Assembly (NCBI RefSeq): GCF_038397775.1
Contig: NZ_CP151650.1
Location: 620,001 to 684,000 of the forward strand
Length of the DNA: 64,000 nucleotides
Origin: Pseudomonas sp. RC10
GTDB lineage: Bacteria; Pseudomonadota; Gammaproteobacteria; Pseudomonadales; Pseudomonadaceae
Direction: 5' to 3'
A program made the translations under genes and the position numbers. Below the pieces are notes generated by a model. The model saw nothing but the letters and a program-made list of their open reading frames with translations. It did no database searches and was not told the origin of the DNA. Of the stretch, positions 8,762 to 17,250 are shown piece by piece. Each line of letters begins with the position of its first letter. Position 1 is the stretch's first letter.

Positions 8762-9208
8762 ATGTTCGATCACGACATTTTGAGTGATGAAGAGCGCGAA
8801 GCCCTCAATGAGGTCATGATGGCGCCGCCATCACAATCGCCACAACGGGTATTGATCGTCGATGACGACAAGGATGCTCGGGAAATTCTTGCCGAGATCC
8901 TCAGCCTCAACGACATCAGCTGCATTACCGCCGCAGGCGGGACCAGTGCCATGCACCTGCTGCAAACCCGACCGTCCATTGCGCTGCTGATCACCGATCT
9001 GCGGATGGCGCCGTGCGACGGGCTGGATCTGATTCGACAGGTCAGGGATTCCGACCGCGCCGCGCTGCCGATCATCATCGTCTCGGGCGATGCCCATGTG
9101 CGCGATGCCATCGATGCCATGCATTTGAGCGTGGTGGATTTCCTGCTCAAGCCGATCAATACCAAACAGCTGTTAAGGCTGGTGAAGCGGGAATTGGGGA
9201 TGTCGTGA
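8762..9208 (+). CDS. Single-domain response regulator (CheY-like receiver)
   Basis: A 148-residue protein consisting of a short leader and one receiver domain (about residues 28-146). The acidic pocket (VLIVDDDKD), the phospho-accepting Asp (LLITDLRMAP), the switch Ser (IIVSGDA) and the conserved Lys (FLLKPI) are all present, so it should be phosphorylated by a histidine kinase. There is no output domain and no kinase gene beside it, so it must act by protein contact or in a phosphorelay with a distant partner. It is transcribed divergently from the DUF294 gene. Confidence 0.9.
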   Translation: MFDHDILSDEEREALNEVMMAPPSQSPQRVLIVDDDKDAREILAEILSLNDISCITAAGGTSAMHLLQTRPSIALLITDLRMAPCDGLDLIRQVRDSDRAALPIIIVSGDAHVRDAIDAMHLSVVDFLLKPINTKQLLRLVKRELGMS

Positions 9209-9228
9209 AGGCACCGCAGCCTGGACAT

Positions 9229-9314
9229 TGTAGGAGCCGGCTTGCTGGCGAAGGCGGCGGGTTAGTTGAATGAATGATGAGGGACACTCTGCTTTCGCCA
9301 GCAAGCCAGCTCCT
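9229..9314. repeat. REP pair (GCCGGCTTGCTGGC type) interrupted by the IS110 element
   Basis: The left arm starts GTAGGAGCCGGCTTGCTGGC and the right inverted arm reads TCGCCAGCAAGCCAGCTCCT. The right arm stops exactly where the insertion element begins. The missing last bases (ACAG) reappear at 10541 after the element. The right arm has A at 9308 where other REPs of this type in the window have G. Confidence 0.85.
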
Positions 9315-9367
9315 TGTATCTCGACTCTGGCGTTTCATCGCGCCATAGTTCTCGACTGATCATCGAG

Positions 9368-9510
9368 GGAGAGCCGGGAAGCTGTTCAGCTCCTAAGGCC
9401 TCAGAGCTTACAAAGTAGATAGAGCTCCGGTTCTCCAACCTCACTCGAAAAGTCCGAACGGTATCCAGTGCGCGCCTTCGGCGTGAGCACGCATGTACAA
9501 GGCAGGACCG
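9368..9510 (+). ncRNA. Predicted IS110 bridge RNA (two-loop guide RNA), core region
   Basis: Two stem-loops precede the transposase. The target loop is closed by a 10-bp stem (9368-9377 with 9427-9436, one G-U pair). It contains CAGCTCCTA at 9387-9395, identical to the target left side, CT core and next base; GTAG at 9415-9418 complements the core plus AC on the target right side. The donor loop is closed by GTCC/GGAC (9452-9455, 9505-9508). It contains ACGGTATC at 9458-9465, identical to the element's right end at 10532-10539, and TACAAG at 9496-9501, complementary to CTTGTA at the left end. Between them is a UUC-capped hairpin. This is the arrangement known for IS621-type bridge RNAs. Transcript ends are not determined and probably extend beyond this core. 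Confidence 0.75.
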
Positions 9511-9551
9511 GGTGACGCGATGATCGTGTGCAATCGACTCTGGAGAGCGCC

Positions 9552-10523
9552 ATGTCTGCTTTTGTTGGCATCGATATCGCCAAAAACTCATTTGATATCG
9601 CCACCCCGCTGGATAACGGGAAGTTCAGGACCAAAGCCAGGCTGGCCAATAATCCCAAGGGTTATCAGGTGCTGCTCGACTGGCTTACCACCCACTCCGA
9701 GCCCCATGCCTGGGTCGTGATGGAAGCCACCAGCGTCTACCACCAGGGCGTTGCTGATTGCCTTCACGCTCACGGATACCGGGTGTGCATCGTCAACCCT
9801 GCGATCCTCCACCAGTACGGCAAGGATGAGCTGCGCCGGGTCAAAACCGACAAGGCCGATGCAAAGCTGATCGCCCGCTATGCGCAAGACAAGCACACCA
9901 GACTGCGCGAGTGGGTGCCGGAGCCCGCGCCACGTCGGCGCTTGCGCGCGTTGGTGCGTCGACTGGAAGATTTGCAGGAAATTCAGCAGATGGAAAGCAA
10001 TCGTCTGGATGTCGCCGAAGACAAGGTCAAAGCGTCGATCGAGTCGGTGATCAGCCACGTCAAGCAACAGATCGACGAGACCAGGAAAGCGATCAAAGAC
10101 AATATTGACGACGATCCTGACCTGCGCCAGAAGCGCGATCTGATCGTGACCATCGACGGGCTGGGGGATACGACCGCAGCGCTGATCCTGGCCGAACTCG
10201 GCGACCCATTGGATTACAAGGGCCCCAAATCTATCGTTGCCTTTGCGGGCCTGGACCCACGTTGTGCTAGCTCGGGAGAGTCGGTAGGCCCGACCCATAT
10301 ATCCAAAACCGGCTCGAAAAGGCTGCGCGCCGGGCTTTACATGCCAGGCATGGCTGGCCTAAAGCACAACGCGGTGTTGCGAGAGCTAAAGACCCGGATG
10401 CGCGCCAATGGGAAAGCCCCAAAAGAGATCATCTGTGCAGCAATGCGAAAGCTGCTGCATCTGGTCTATGGCGTGCTGAAATCGGGCAAGCCGTTCGACG
10501 CAGAAATTGCGCTTGCCCGGTGA
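9552..10523 (+). CDS. IS110-family transposase (bridge-RNA-guided recombinase type)
   Basis: A 323-residue recombinase that excises and inserts the element. Start MSAFVGIDIAKNS at 9552. The N-terminal RuvC-like DEDD domain begins with Asp in GIDIAKN, followed by Glu in MEATSVYHQ (about residue 57) and Asp residues in RVKTDKADAKLIA (about residues 97-104). A helical middle (about 120-200) is followed by the C-terminal Tnp domain with the serine region: IDGLGDTTAALIL, AFAGLDPR, and SGES. The frame is complete and all motifs are present, so it may be active. A short inverted repeat (CTTGCCC/GGGCAAG) spans the stop codon at the element's right end. Confidence 0.93.
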   Translation: MSAFVGIDIAKNSFDIATPLDNGKFRTKARLANNPKGYQVLLDWLTTHSEPHAWVVMEATSVYHQGVADCLHAHGYRVCIVNPAILHQYGKDELRRVKTDKADAKLIARYAQDKHTRLREWVPEPAPRRRLRALVRRLEDLQEIQQMESNRLDVAEDKVKASIESVISHVKQQIDETRKAIKDNIDDDPDLRQKRDLIVTIDGLGDTTAALILAELGDPLDYKGPKSIVAFAGLDPRCASSGESVGPTHISKTGSKRLRAGLYMPGMAGLKHNAVLRELKTRMRANGKAPKEIICAAMRKLLHLVYGVLKSGKPFDAEIALAR

Positions 10524-10578
10524 TGGGCAAGACGGTATCTACAGGTGGGTATGTGCGTGCCGCAGAGACCGCTAAATT

Positions 10579-10614
10579 AAAAAGGCGGTGTGTCCTGCGA
10601 CACACCGCCTTTTT
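10579..10614. terminator. Bidirectional terminator downstream of glcB
   Basis: AAAAA, a 10-bp GC-rich stem (GGCGGTGTGT / ACACACCGCC) with 6-nt loop, then TTTTT. The symmetry lets it end glcB transcription and also block read-through from the IS. Confidence 0.9.
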
Positions 10615-10628
10615 GGTTTGGCCCTCTT

Positions 10629-12806
10629 TTACAGCCCGTTCTTCGCCTTGAACTCCCGACGGCGGCGGTGCAGCACCGGCTCGGTGTAGCCGTTCGGCTG
10701 TTTGGTGCCTTCAATCACCAGTTCGACTGCTGCCTGGAAGGCGATGTTGCTGTCGAAGTCCGGTGCCAGTGGGCGGTACAGCGCATCGCTGGCGTTCTGA
10801 CGGTCCACCACCGGCGCCATGCGCTTGAGGCTTTCCAGCACCTGCGCCTCGCTCACAACGCCATGACGCAGCCAGTTGGCAATGTGCTGACTGGAGATTC
10901 GCAGTGTCGCGCGGTCTTCCATCAGGCCAACGTCATTGATGTCAGGCACCTTCGAGCAGCCCACGCCCTGATCGATCCAGCGCACCACGTAACCGAGGAT
11001 GCCCTGGGAGTTGTTGTCCAGCTCGTTCTGGATCTCCTCAGGCGTCCAGTTCGTGTTCGGCGCCAGCGGGATGGTCAGAATGTCATCGACCGACGCCGGT
11101 GCACGCTGAGCCAGTTCGGCCTGACGGGCGAACACATCGACCTTGTGATAGTGCAGCGCATGCAGGGCGGCCGCAGTTGGCGACGGGACCCATGCCGTGT
11201 TGGCACCGGCCAGCGGGTGAGCGATTTTCTGCTCCAGCATCGCGGCCATCAAATCCGGCATGGCCCACATGCCTTTACCGATTTGCGCGCGCCCTTGCAG
11301 ACCGCATTTCAAGCCAATATCGACGTTGGAATTCTCGTAGGCACCGATCCATTTCTCGGCCTTCATTTGCGCCTTGCGCACGACGGGGCCTGCTTCCATG
11401 GAGGTATGAATCTCGTCACCTGTACGGTCCAGGAAGCCGGTGTTGATGAACACCACGCGCTCGCTGGCCGCCTTGATGCACGCCTTGAGGTTGACCGTCG
11501 TGCGGCGTTCCTCGTCCATGATCCCGACTTTCAGCGTGTTGCGCGGGAGGCCCAGTACATCTTCGATGCGACCGAACAGCTCGTTGGTGAACGCCGCTTC
11601 TTCCGGGCCGTGCATCTTCGGTTTGACGATGTACAGCGAGCCTGCGCGGCTATTGGCGCGCGAGGTGTTGCCCTTGAGGTTGTGGATCGCCGCGAGACTG
11701 GTCAGCAGGCCGTCGAGAATGCCTTCCGGCACCTCATTGCCCTGATTGTCGAGGATTGCGTCGATGGTCATCAGGTGACCGACGTTGCGCACGAACAGCA
11801 GCGAACGGCCGTGGAGCGTCACCGGCTCGCCTGTTGGCGAGGTGTAGACGCGGTCCGGGTTCATGGTGCGAGTGAAGCTGGCGCCGCCCTTGGAGACTTC
11901 TTCGGACAGATCGCCTTTCATCAGGCCCAGCCAATTGCGGTAGACCACGACTTTGTCGTCTGCATCGACGGCGGCGATGGAATCTTCGCAGTCCATGATG
12001 GTGGTCAGCGCCGCTTCCATCAGCACGTCTTTGATGCCCGCTGCGTCGGTCTGGCCGACGGGGGTGGTCGCGTCGATCTGAATTTCGAAGTGCAGGCCAT
12101 TGTGCTTGAGCAGGAGGGCGGTCGGCGCCGAAGCATCGCCCTGAAACCCGATCAGTTGCGCGTCGTCACGCAGACCGGTGTTGCTGCCGCCTTTCAGGCC
12201 AACGATCAGCACGCCGTCGACAATCTTGTAGCTGGTGGAGTCGACATGAGAGCCAGCTGCCAACGGCGCGGCTTCGTCCAGGAAGGCGCGGGCGAAGGCG
12301 ATGACCTTATCGCCGCGGACCTTGTTGTAGCCTTTGCCTTTTTCAGCGCCGCCAGCTTCGGAGATGGCGTCGGTGCCGTACAGCGCGTCGTACAGCGAAC
12401 CCCAGCGGGCGTTCGAGGCATTCAGCGCGAAGCGGGCGTTCATCACCGGCACCACCAGTTGCGGGCCGGCCATGGAGGCTATTTCTTCATCGACGTTTTG
12501 CGTCGTGATCTGGAAGTCTGCCGCTTCTGGCAGCAGATAACCGATTTCCTGCAGGAACGCTTTATAGGCAACGGCGTCGTGGGCCTTGCCGGCGTTGGAC
12601 TGGTGCCAGGCATCGATGCGCGCCTGGAAGTCGTCACGTTTGGCGAGTAGGGCTTTGTTCTTCGGTGCCAGCTCGTGGATGAGCGCGTCGGCACCGGCCC
12701 AGAACGCCGAGGCTTCAATACCGGTTCCGGGAATGGCTTCGTTGTTCACGAAATCCAGAAGGATCTTGGCGACCTTAAGGCCACCGACTTGAACGTGTTC
12801 AGTCAT
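10629..12806 (-). CDS. glcB: Malate synthase G
   Basis: A 725-residue enzyme condensing glyoxylate with acetyl-CoA to malate in the glyoxylate shunt. Start [12 protein letters not shown] at 12806. Length and sequence match the long monomeric G isoform: the TIM-barrel segments with MEDSVAAVD-like [15 protein letters not shown] (about residue 270), [13 protein letters not shown] (about residue 335), [12 protein letters not shown] (about residue 430) and the C-terminal catalytic Asp region ([14 protein letters not shown], about residue 630). It is monocistronic and ends at a strong terminator. No glc oxidase genes are adjacent, as is usual for glcB in Pseudomonas. Confidence 0.96.
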   Translation of the reverse strand: MTEHVQVGGLKVAKILLDFVNNEAIPGTGIEASAFWAGADALIHELAPKNKALLAKRDDFQARIDAWHQSNAGKAHDAVAYKAFLQEIGYLLPEAADFQITTQNVDEEIASMAGPQLVVPVMNARFALNASNARWGSLYDALYGTDAISEAGGAEKGKGYNKVRGDKVIAFARAFLDEAAPLAAGSHVDSTSYKIVDGVLIVGLKGGSNTGLRDDAQLIGFQGDASAPTALLLKHNGLHFEIQIDATTPVGQTDAAGIKDVLMEAALTTIMDCEDSIAAVDADDKVVVYRNWLGLMKGDLSEEVSKGGASFTRTMNPDRVYTSPTGEPVTLHGRSLLFVRNVGHLMTIDAILDNQGNEVPEGILDGLLTSLAAIHNLKGNTSRANSRAGSLYIVKPKMHGPEEAAFTNELFGRIEDVLGLPRNTLKVGIMDEERRTTVNLKACIKAASERVVFINTGFLDRTGDEIHTSMEAGPVVRKAQMKAEKWIGAYENSNVDIGLKCGLQGRAQIGKGMWAMPDLMAAMLEQKIAHPLAGANTAWVPSPTAAALHALHYHKVDVFARQAELAQRAPASVDDILTIPLAPNTNWTPEEIQNELDNNSQGILGYVVRWIDQGVGCSKVPDINDVGLMEDRATLRISSQHIANWLRHGVVSEAQVLESLKRMAPVVDRQNASDALYRPLAPDFDSNIAFQAAVELVIEGTKQPNGYTEPVLHRRRREFKAKNGL

Positions 12807-12963
12807 TGCTTGCCTCACTCTGCTCAGCTATCCGCGCCTCTTGGCGCTTTCTTGTTAAAGCCACCGACATCGCTGCTCACCCTCGCCAGAACATGCCTTC
12901 GCAGGCGGCTGGGCGTAAGGATTGACGAGCAGGAATGCCGAGTCAGGCATCATCCCAACGTTT

Positions 12964-12991
12964 ATGTAGTGGACGCGGCGGAATACTACAT
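12964..12991. promoter_or_regulatory. Inverted repeat in the glcB / gcvR-like intergenic region
   Basis: ATGTAGT and ACTACAT form a perfect 7-bp inverted repeat separated by 14 bp, in the 433-bp gap between divergent glcB and the ACT-domain regulator. It could bind a dimeric regulator. The rest of the gap (12807-13239) holds AT-rich promoter-like sequence near 13015-13140 but no gene that I can support. Confidence 0.3.
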
Positions 12992-13239
12992 GATGAGTCG
13001 CGGCGTGAAAATCAGACTAAATATGTCACCGAACGACTGGTCTCTCACAAATGGTCACGCTGGGGTTACATATGTTCTCAAAAAATAGGAGAATTGTTCC
13101 AGATAATTATAAAAACGGTACACAAATTGTTTCCCGAGGAAGCATTCAGGCGCACCTTTAGCCTTTGCCTATACTTGCCGGGCAGCCGCGCAGGCGCCGA
13201 GGTTCGGCCAGCGGACACATAAAGCAGAAGGAGTTCACA

Positions 13240-13755
13240 GTGCATCAGCTCATCTTTACCGTCACTGCCCCGGACAAACCGGGGCTGGTCGAACAGATCG
13301 CCTCGTGCATTGCAAATCACGGTGGCAATTGGCTGGAAAGCCGTATGGCTCATTTGGCCGGTCAGTTCGCGGGCATTGTTCGCGTTGATGTGCCCGCTGA
13401 ATCGCAAAATGATTTGAGGAGTGCACTGCAGGGGCTCTCCCACGGTATTCGCGTGCAGTTCGCTGACGTCGGCGGCGAGCCTGTGTCGTACTCGAAACCC
13501 ATCACGATGGAGTTGGTGGGCAATGATCGGCCGGGGATTGTTCGAGACGTGACTCGCCTGTTGAGCGAGCAGGGCGTTAACGTTGAACGTCTAGTGACCA
13601 GCGTCGAACCCGCGCCTATGAGCAATGAAACGCTTTTCCGCGCCCAGGCACTCTTGGGGCTGCCGGTGAACCTCTCGCTCGATGCGCTGCAGGAACGGCT
13701 AGAAACATTGGCGGACGAGCTGATGGTGGAATTGAAGATCAAGTCCGACGACTGA
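13240..13755 (+). CDS. GcvR-like ACT-domain regulatory protein
   Basis: A 171-residue protein made of two ACT domains (about residues 1-80, VTAPDKPGLVEQIASC; and 88-168, VGNDRPGIVRDVTRLLSEQG). A GTG start at 13240 is chosen because AGAAGGAG lies 6 bp upstream and the family starts directly with the first ACT strand. E. coli GcvR is a glycine-sensing partner of GcvA; Pseudomonas homologues are usually annotated as glycine cleavage system transcriptional repressors, but no gcv gene is near, so the regulated pathway is inferred only by family. Confidence 0.85.
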   Translation: MHQLIFTVTAPDKPGLVEQIASCIANHGGNWLESRMAHLAGQFAGIVRVDVPAESQNDLRSALQGLSHGIRVQFADVGGEPVSYSKPITMELVGNDRPGIVRDVTRLLSEQGVNVERLVTSVEPAPMSNETLFRAQALLGLPVNLSLDALQERLETLADELMVELKIKSDD

Positions 13756-13927
13756 GCCGTCGCACAGTTATCCAGTTTTTCCATGAGCCTGCCTGTGGAT
13801 AAGCTGCGGATACAGGCGGGCAGCCCTTACTGGTCAACGCTTTGAGACGGTTGATCAAAAAACCAGCAAATTCAGAGGCTTGTGCACAAATAACTTGAAT
13901 CAGGCTGTGGATAACCTGCGCAAACAT

Positions 13928-13960
13928 CTCTGTAAGCCACGGGCGGCGTGGCTTACAGAG
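13928..13960. terminator. Hairpin between convergent gcvR-like and srkA genes
   Basis: A 13-bp perfect stem (CTCTGTAAGCCAC / GTGGCTTACAGAG) flanked by AAAC and GTTTGTTT can terminate both converging transcripts. The rest of the 13756-14017 gap shows no gene. Confidence 0.8.
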
Positions 13961-14017
13961 GTTTGTTTATTATTTGATCAGTTTGCACAGGTGCTATCGA
14001 CCGGTAGGGGGCGCGGT

Positions 14018-14992
14018 TCAAAACAGCTTCAACGGCTCTTCGTTCAATGCCGCCAGCTGCTCGCGCAGCGCCAGCACTTGATCGCCCCAATAGCGTTCAG
14101 TGCCAAACCAGGAAAAGCTGTGGGGGAACGCCGGGTCATCCCAGCGGCGAGACAGCCAGGCGCTGTAATGCAGCAGGCGCAAGGCGCGCAGCGGTTCGAT
14201 CAGCGCGAGTTCGCGAGGATCGAAATCGTGGAATTCGTTGTAGCCATCCATCAATTCCGACAGCTGACTCAGACAATCCTGACGGTCTCCGGCGAGCATC
14301 ATCCAGACGTCCTGCACAGCAGGCCCCATCCGGCAGTCGTCGAGGTCGACGATGTGGAAGATCTCATCGCGGGTCATCATGTTGCCGGGGTGGCAGTCGC
14401 CGTGCATGCGGATGTTCTGGTGCGGGGTTGCGGCGTAGGCATCTTCGACACGCTTGAGCAGATCTTTGGCAACCGACGAGTAGGCAGGCAGAAGGCTGCG
14501 CGGTATCACGTCATTTTCCAGCAGATAGTTCAGTGAATCGTGGCCGAAGTTCTTCACGCCCAGCGCCTCGCGATGTTCGAAAGGGCGAGTGGCGCCGACC
14601 GCGTGAATCCTGCCCAGCAGTTGGCCGAGGCGATAGAGCTGGTCGAGATTGCCCGGCTCCGGTGCGCGACCGCCACGACGGGGGAAGAGGGTGAAGCGAA
14701 AACCGGCGTGTTCGAACAGCGTTTGCCCGTTGTGGATAAGGGGTGCGACCACCGGGATTTCCACTTCGGCCAGTTCGGCAGTGAAGCTGTGTTCTTCGAG
14801 AATCGCTTCGTTTGTCCAGCGATTAGGGCGGTAAAACTTGGCGATGAGGGGCTGGCTTTCATCAATGCCAACCTGATAGACGCGGTTCTCGTAGCTGTTG
14901 AGCGCGAGAATGCGAGCGTCGCTGACAAAACCGATGCTTTCAACGGCGTCCAGGACAAGGTCGGGTGTGAGTGTCGCAAACGGGTGGGCCAT
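14018..14992 (-). CDS. srkA: Stress response kinase SrkA (YihE family)
   Basis: A 324-residue Ser/Thr protein kinase of the APH/choline-kinase fold. The catalytic loop is HGDCHPGNMM (about residue 196) and the metal-binding DFG equivalent is IVDLDDCRMG (about residue 213); the glycine-poor N-lobe carries ENRVYQVG and Lys in LIAKFYRP. E. coli SrkA counters stress-induced cell death downstream of Cpx. Upstream is a REP pair, and it converges on the gcvR-like gene. No Cpx or dsbA partner is adjacent. Confidence 0.93.
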   Translation of the reverse strand: MAHPFATLTPDLVLDAVESIGFVSDARILALNSYENRVYQVGIDESQPLIAKFYRPNRWTNEAILEEHSFTAELAEVEIPVVAPLIHNGQTLFEHAGFRFTLFPRRGGRAPEPGNLDQLYRLGQLLGRIHAVGATRPFEHREALGVKNFGHDSLNYLLENDVIPRSLLPAYSSVAKDLLKRVEDAYAATPHQNIRMHGDCHPGNMMTRDEIFHIVDLDDCRMGPAVQDVWMMLAGDRQDCLSQLSELMDGYNEFHDFDPRELALIEPLRALRLLHYSAWLSRRWDDPAFPHSFSWFGTERYWGDQVLALREQLAALNEEPLKLF

Positions 14993-15092
14993 GCTGACTC
15001 CTGCGCGCAGCAGGCTGCCGCGTCGGGCCCGTCATGGTAACTCAGGCATGGGATGGCCGACACAACGCGTTATGGTGAGTGCCGCCGATCGC

Positions 15093-15178
15093 CTGTAGGA
15101 GCGAATTCATTCGCGATGGCCGGTACATCCGATACAGATCTATTGGGTGCACCGCCGCCGCGCGAATGAATTCGCTCT
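15093..15178. repeat. REP pair, GCGAATTCATTCGC type
   Basis: Left arm CTGTAGGAGCGAATTCATTC and right arm CGCGAATGAATTCGCTC in inverted orientation, between srkA and phoX. Confidence 0.85.
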
Positions 15179-15216
15179 TAAAGGTGAGCCTTATACCGCC
15201 TGGGGATGGCGCTGAA

Positions 15217-17145
15217 TCAAGCCCCAATCACCCCGCCATCCTCCCGCGTGATCACCATCACCGACGACCGTGGCTTGCCATTGGGCAGATGTTCCGGGAA
15301 AGTCGAGCCGCCTTTTTCGCCGGGGTGCTGAATCCCCACGAACAGCGCTTTCTGGTCTGGCGCAAAACAGATGCCAGTCACTTCGCAACCTACCGGCCCG
15401 ACCATGAACCGGCGAATCTCGCCAGTGGCAGGGTCGGCGCACAGCATCTGGTTATTGCCCATGCCCGCAAAATCCCCGGTATTCGAGTAATCGCCATCGG
15501 TGAGAATCCACAACCGCCCGGCCTTGTCGAAACCTAAACCGTCGGGGCTGTTGAACATATTCTGCGGGGTGATGTTGCTTGAGCCGCCTTGAGGCTTGCC
15601 CGCGTGCACCCCGGGATTGCCCGCGACCACGAACAGATCCCACGTAAAATCCATCGATGCCGCATCCGAACCGGTTTCCTGCCAGCGCAGAATCTGGCCG
15701 TACTGGTTTTTCTCCCTCGGGTTCGGGCCGCCCACTGGCTGGCCTTCCTCGCCACGCTTGACGTTGTTGGTCAGCGTGCAATAGACCTGACCGTCCTTGG
15801 GGCTGACCACGATCCACTCGGGCCGATCCATTCGCGTCGCTTTAACCACACTCGCCGCCAGGCGCGCATGAATCAGCACCTCTGCTTGATTGGCAAAGCC
15901 GCTCGACGCATCGACACCGTTTTTGCCGTGAGTCAGTTCCACCCACTTGCCTTGGCCTTTGGGGTGATCGGCATTGCTGTCGCCGTTATCGAACTGCGCA
16001 ACGTACAGGGTGCCGTGATCGAGGATGTCGCGATTGGCTTTCAGGTTCTTGTGATTAACCTTGTCGCGGCTGACGAATTTGTAGATGAATTCGCCGCGCT
16101 CGTCGTCGCCCATGTAAACCACCGCGCGGCCATCCTTCGTTTCTGTGATCGCCGCGTTTTCATGCTTGAAACGGCCCAGGGCCGTGCGTTTGACAGGCGT
16201 TGATTTCGGGTCGAACGGGTCGATTTCCACGATCCAGCCGTGACGGTTGAATTCGTTCGGGTTTTTGGCGATGTCGAAGCGCGGGTCGTGGGGATGCCAG
16301 TTCACTTCCTTGCTGATGGCGACAACGCCGTAGCGCTTGGCAGCGGCATCGAATTGCTGCGCAGGATCACTGCTGCCGAAGCAGTCGGTGAAGTTCTCTT
16401 CGCACGTCAGATAAGTGCCCCAAGGCGTCTTGCCATTGGCGCAGTTCTGGAAGGTGCCGAGAACATTCTTACCGGTTTTATCGGCGGCCGTCTTCAGCCA
16501 CTGGTGTCCGGCCGCTGGGCCACTAAGGTGAATCGGCGTGTTGCCGTGCACGCGGCGGTTGTATTTCGAGCCTTGCACGAACTTCCACTGGCCGCCTTCG
16601 CGCTTCACTTCGATCACCGAAACACCTTCGCTGGCCAATGCCTTGTGCACGTCATCGGCGGATTGTGGGTCTTTGCCGTGATCGAACAGGTAGCGGTAGT
16701 TGGTGTATTCGTTGTTGATGGCCATCAGCGCGCGGGTGGCGTTATTAACGTCGTCACCGGGAAAGGTGAACAGGCTCATGCCGTCGTTGTTATCGCCGAA
16801 TTGAAGTTCCTGCGCCTTCGCCGTGCCCTTGCCGGACGGGTCGAAAGCGGGACCGCCCGCGTGAAGAGGCTGACCCCAGCTGATCAGGACGGAAGATGTG
16901 TAGCCGGGCGGCAGCGCAATGCTGTCAGCGGAGGAGGAGGCGATGCTGTCGAAGCCAAGCAACGTGCGGTTTCCCGCGCTGACACTGGCAGCCATCACAC
17001 TGCGACTGAGCAGGTTGCCACTCAGAAACATCGCCGCACCACACAGAGCGCCCGCGCTGATGAAGCCTCGCCGGGTGAGGCCGACACTGTTTTGCTGCAC
17101 CAGGGTTTCGAGGTCGGTGGACTGATGTTCTTCTAATAATTTCAT
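15217..17145 (-). CDS. phoX: PhoX-family alkaline phosphatase (Tat-exported)
   Basis: A 642-residue exported protein of the PhoX/DUF839 family, which hydrolyses phosphate monoesters with Ca/Fe cofactors. A twin-arginine signal is visible near residues 25-52 (TRRGFISAGALCGAAMFL). Conserved PhoX segments include AINNEYTNY, YLTCEENFTDCFG, RHGWIVEIDPFDP, MGDDERGEFIYKF and the C-terminal SPDGLGFDKAGRLWI. ATG at 17145 is preferred over the adjacent GTG at 17148 because AGGA is better spaced from it. Members are often PhoB-regulated, but I see only weak half-site-like GTCAT sequences upstream. The next gene upstream, modE, is on the same strand but 105 bp away. Confidence 0.9.
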   Translation of the reverse strand: MKLLEEHQSTDLETLVQQNSVGLTRRGFISAGALCGAAMFLSGNLLSRSVMAASVSAGNRTLLGFDSIASSSADSIALPPGYTSSVLISWGQPLHAGGPAFDPSGKGTAKAQELQFGDNNDGMSLFTFPGDDVNNATRALMAINNEYTNYRYLFDHGKDPQSADDVHKALASEGVSVIEVKREGGQWKFVQGSKYNRRVHGNTPIHLSGPAAGHQWLKTAADKTGKNVLGTFQNCANGKTPWGTYLTCEENFTDCFGSSDPAQQFDAAAKRYGVVAISKEVNWHPHDPRFDIAKNPNEFNRHGWIVEIDPFDPKSTPVKRTALGRFKHENAAITETKDGRAVVYMGDDERGEFIYKFVSRDKVNHKNLKANRDILDHGTLYVAQFDNGDSNADHPKGQGKWVELTHGKNGVDASSGFANQAEVLIHARLAASVVKATRMDRPEWIVVSPKDGQVYCTLTNNVKRGEEGQPVGGPNPREKNQYGQILRWQETGSDAASMDFTWDLFVVAGNPGVHAGKPQGGSSNITPQNMFNSPDGLGFDKAGRLWILTDGDYSNTGDFAGMGNNQMLCADPATGEIRRFMVGPVGCEVTGICFAPDQKALFVGIQHPGEKGGSTFPEHLPNGKPRSSVMVITREDGGVIGA

Positions 17146-17250
17146 CACGGGCTTCCTGCGGTTTTTGCGCAGACCTTATTCCCCCCGGATGACGCTATTG
17201 TGTCCGTCCGATGACGACGCTGGCTCCCCTGTGAGCCTTTTTCAAACGAT

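Larger units (their letters stand above)
9315..10540 (+). mobile_element. IS110-family insertion sequence inserted in a REP arm
   Basis: Ends were placed by reconstructing the REP target. Joining base 9314 to 10541 gives CAGCTCCTACAGG, restoring the normal REP arm end. The element is about 1226 bp, with CT at each boundary (9313-9314 and 10539-10540), consistent with a CT core dinucleotide; one CT belongs to the target and cannot be assigned by sequence alone. It has no terminal inverted repeats, as expected for IS110. It comprises about 237 bp of 5' non-coding sequence, one transposase gene and a 17-bp right end. Known IS110 members in P. putida and E. coli (ISPpu10, IS621) also insert in REP elements. 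Confidence 0.85.

Noticed and set aside
10590..12650. A long plus-strand open frame opposite glcB
   Set aside because: It is an antisense shadow of a highly conserved enzyme in GC-rich DNA, with no recognisable domain or ribosome site. The same applies to the long frames opposite both acyl-CoA dehydrogenases, rpoD and the TonB receptor.
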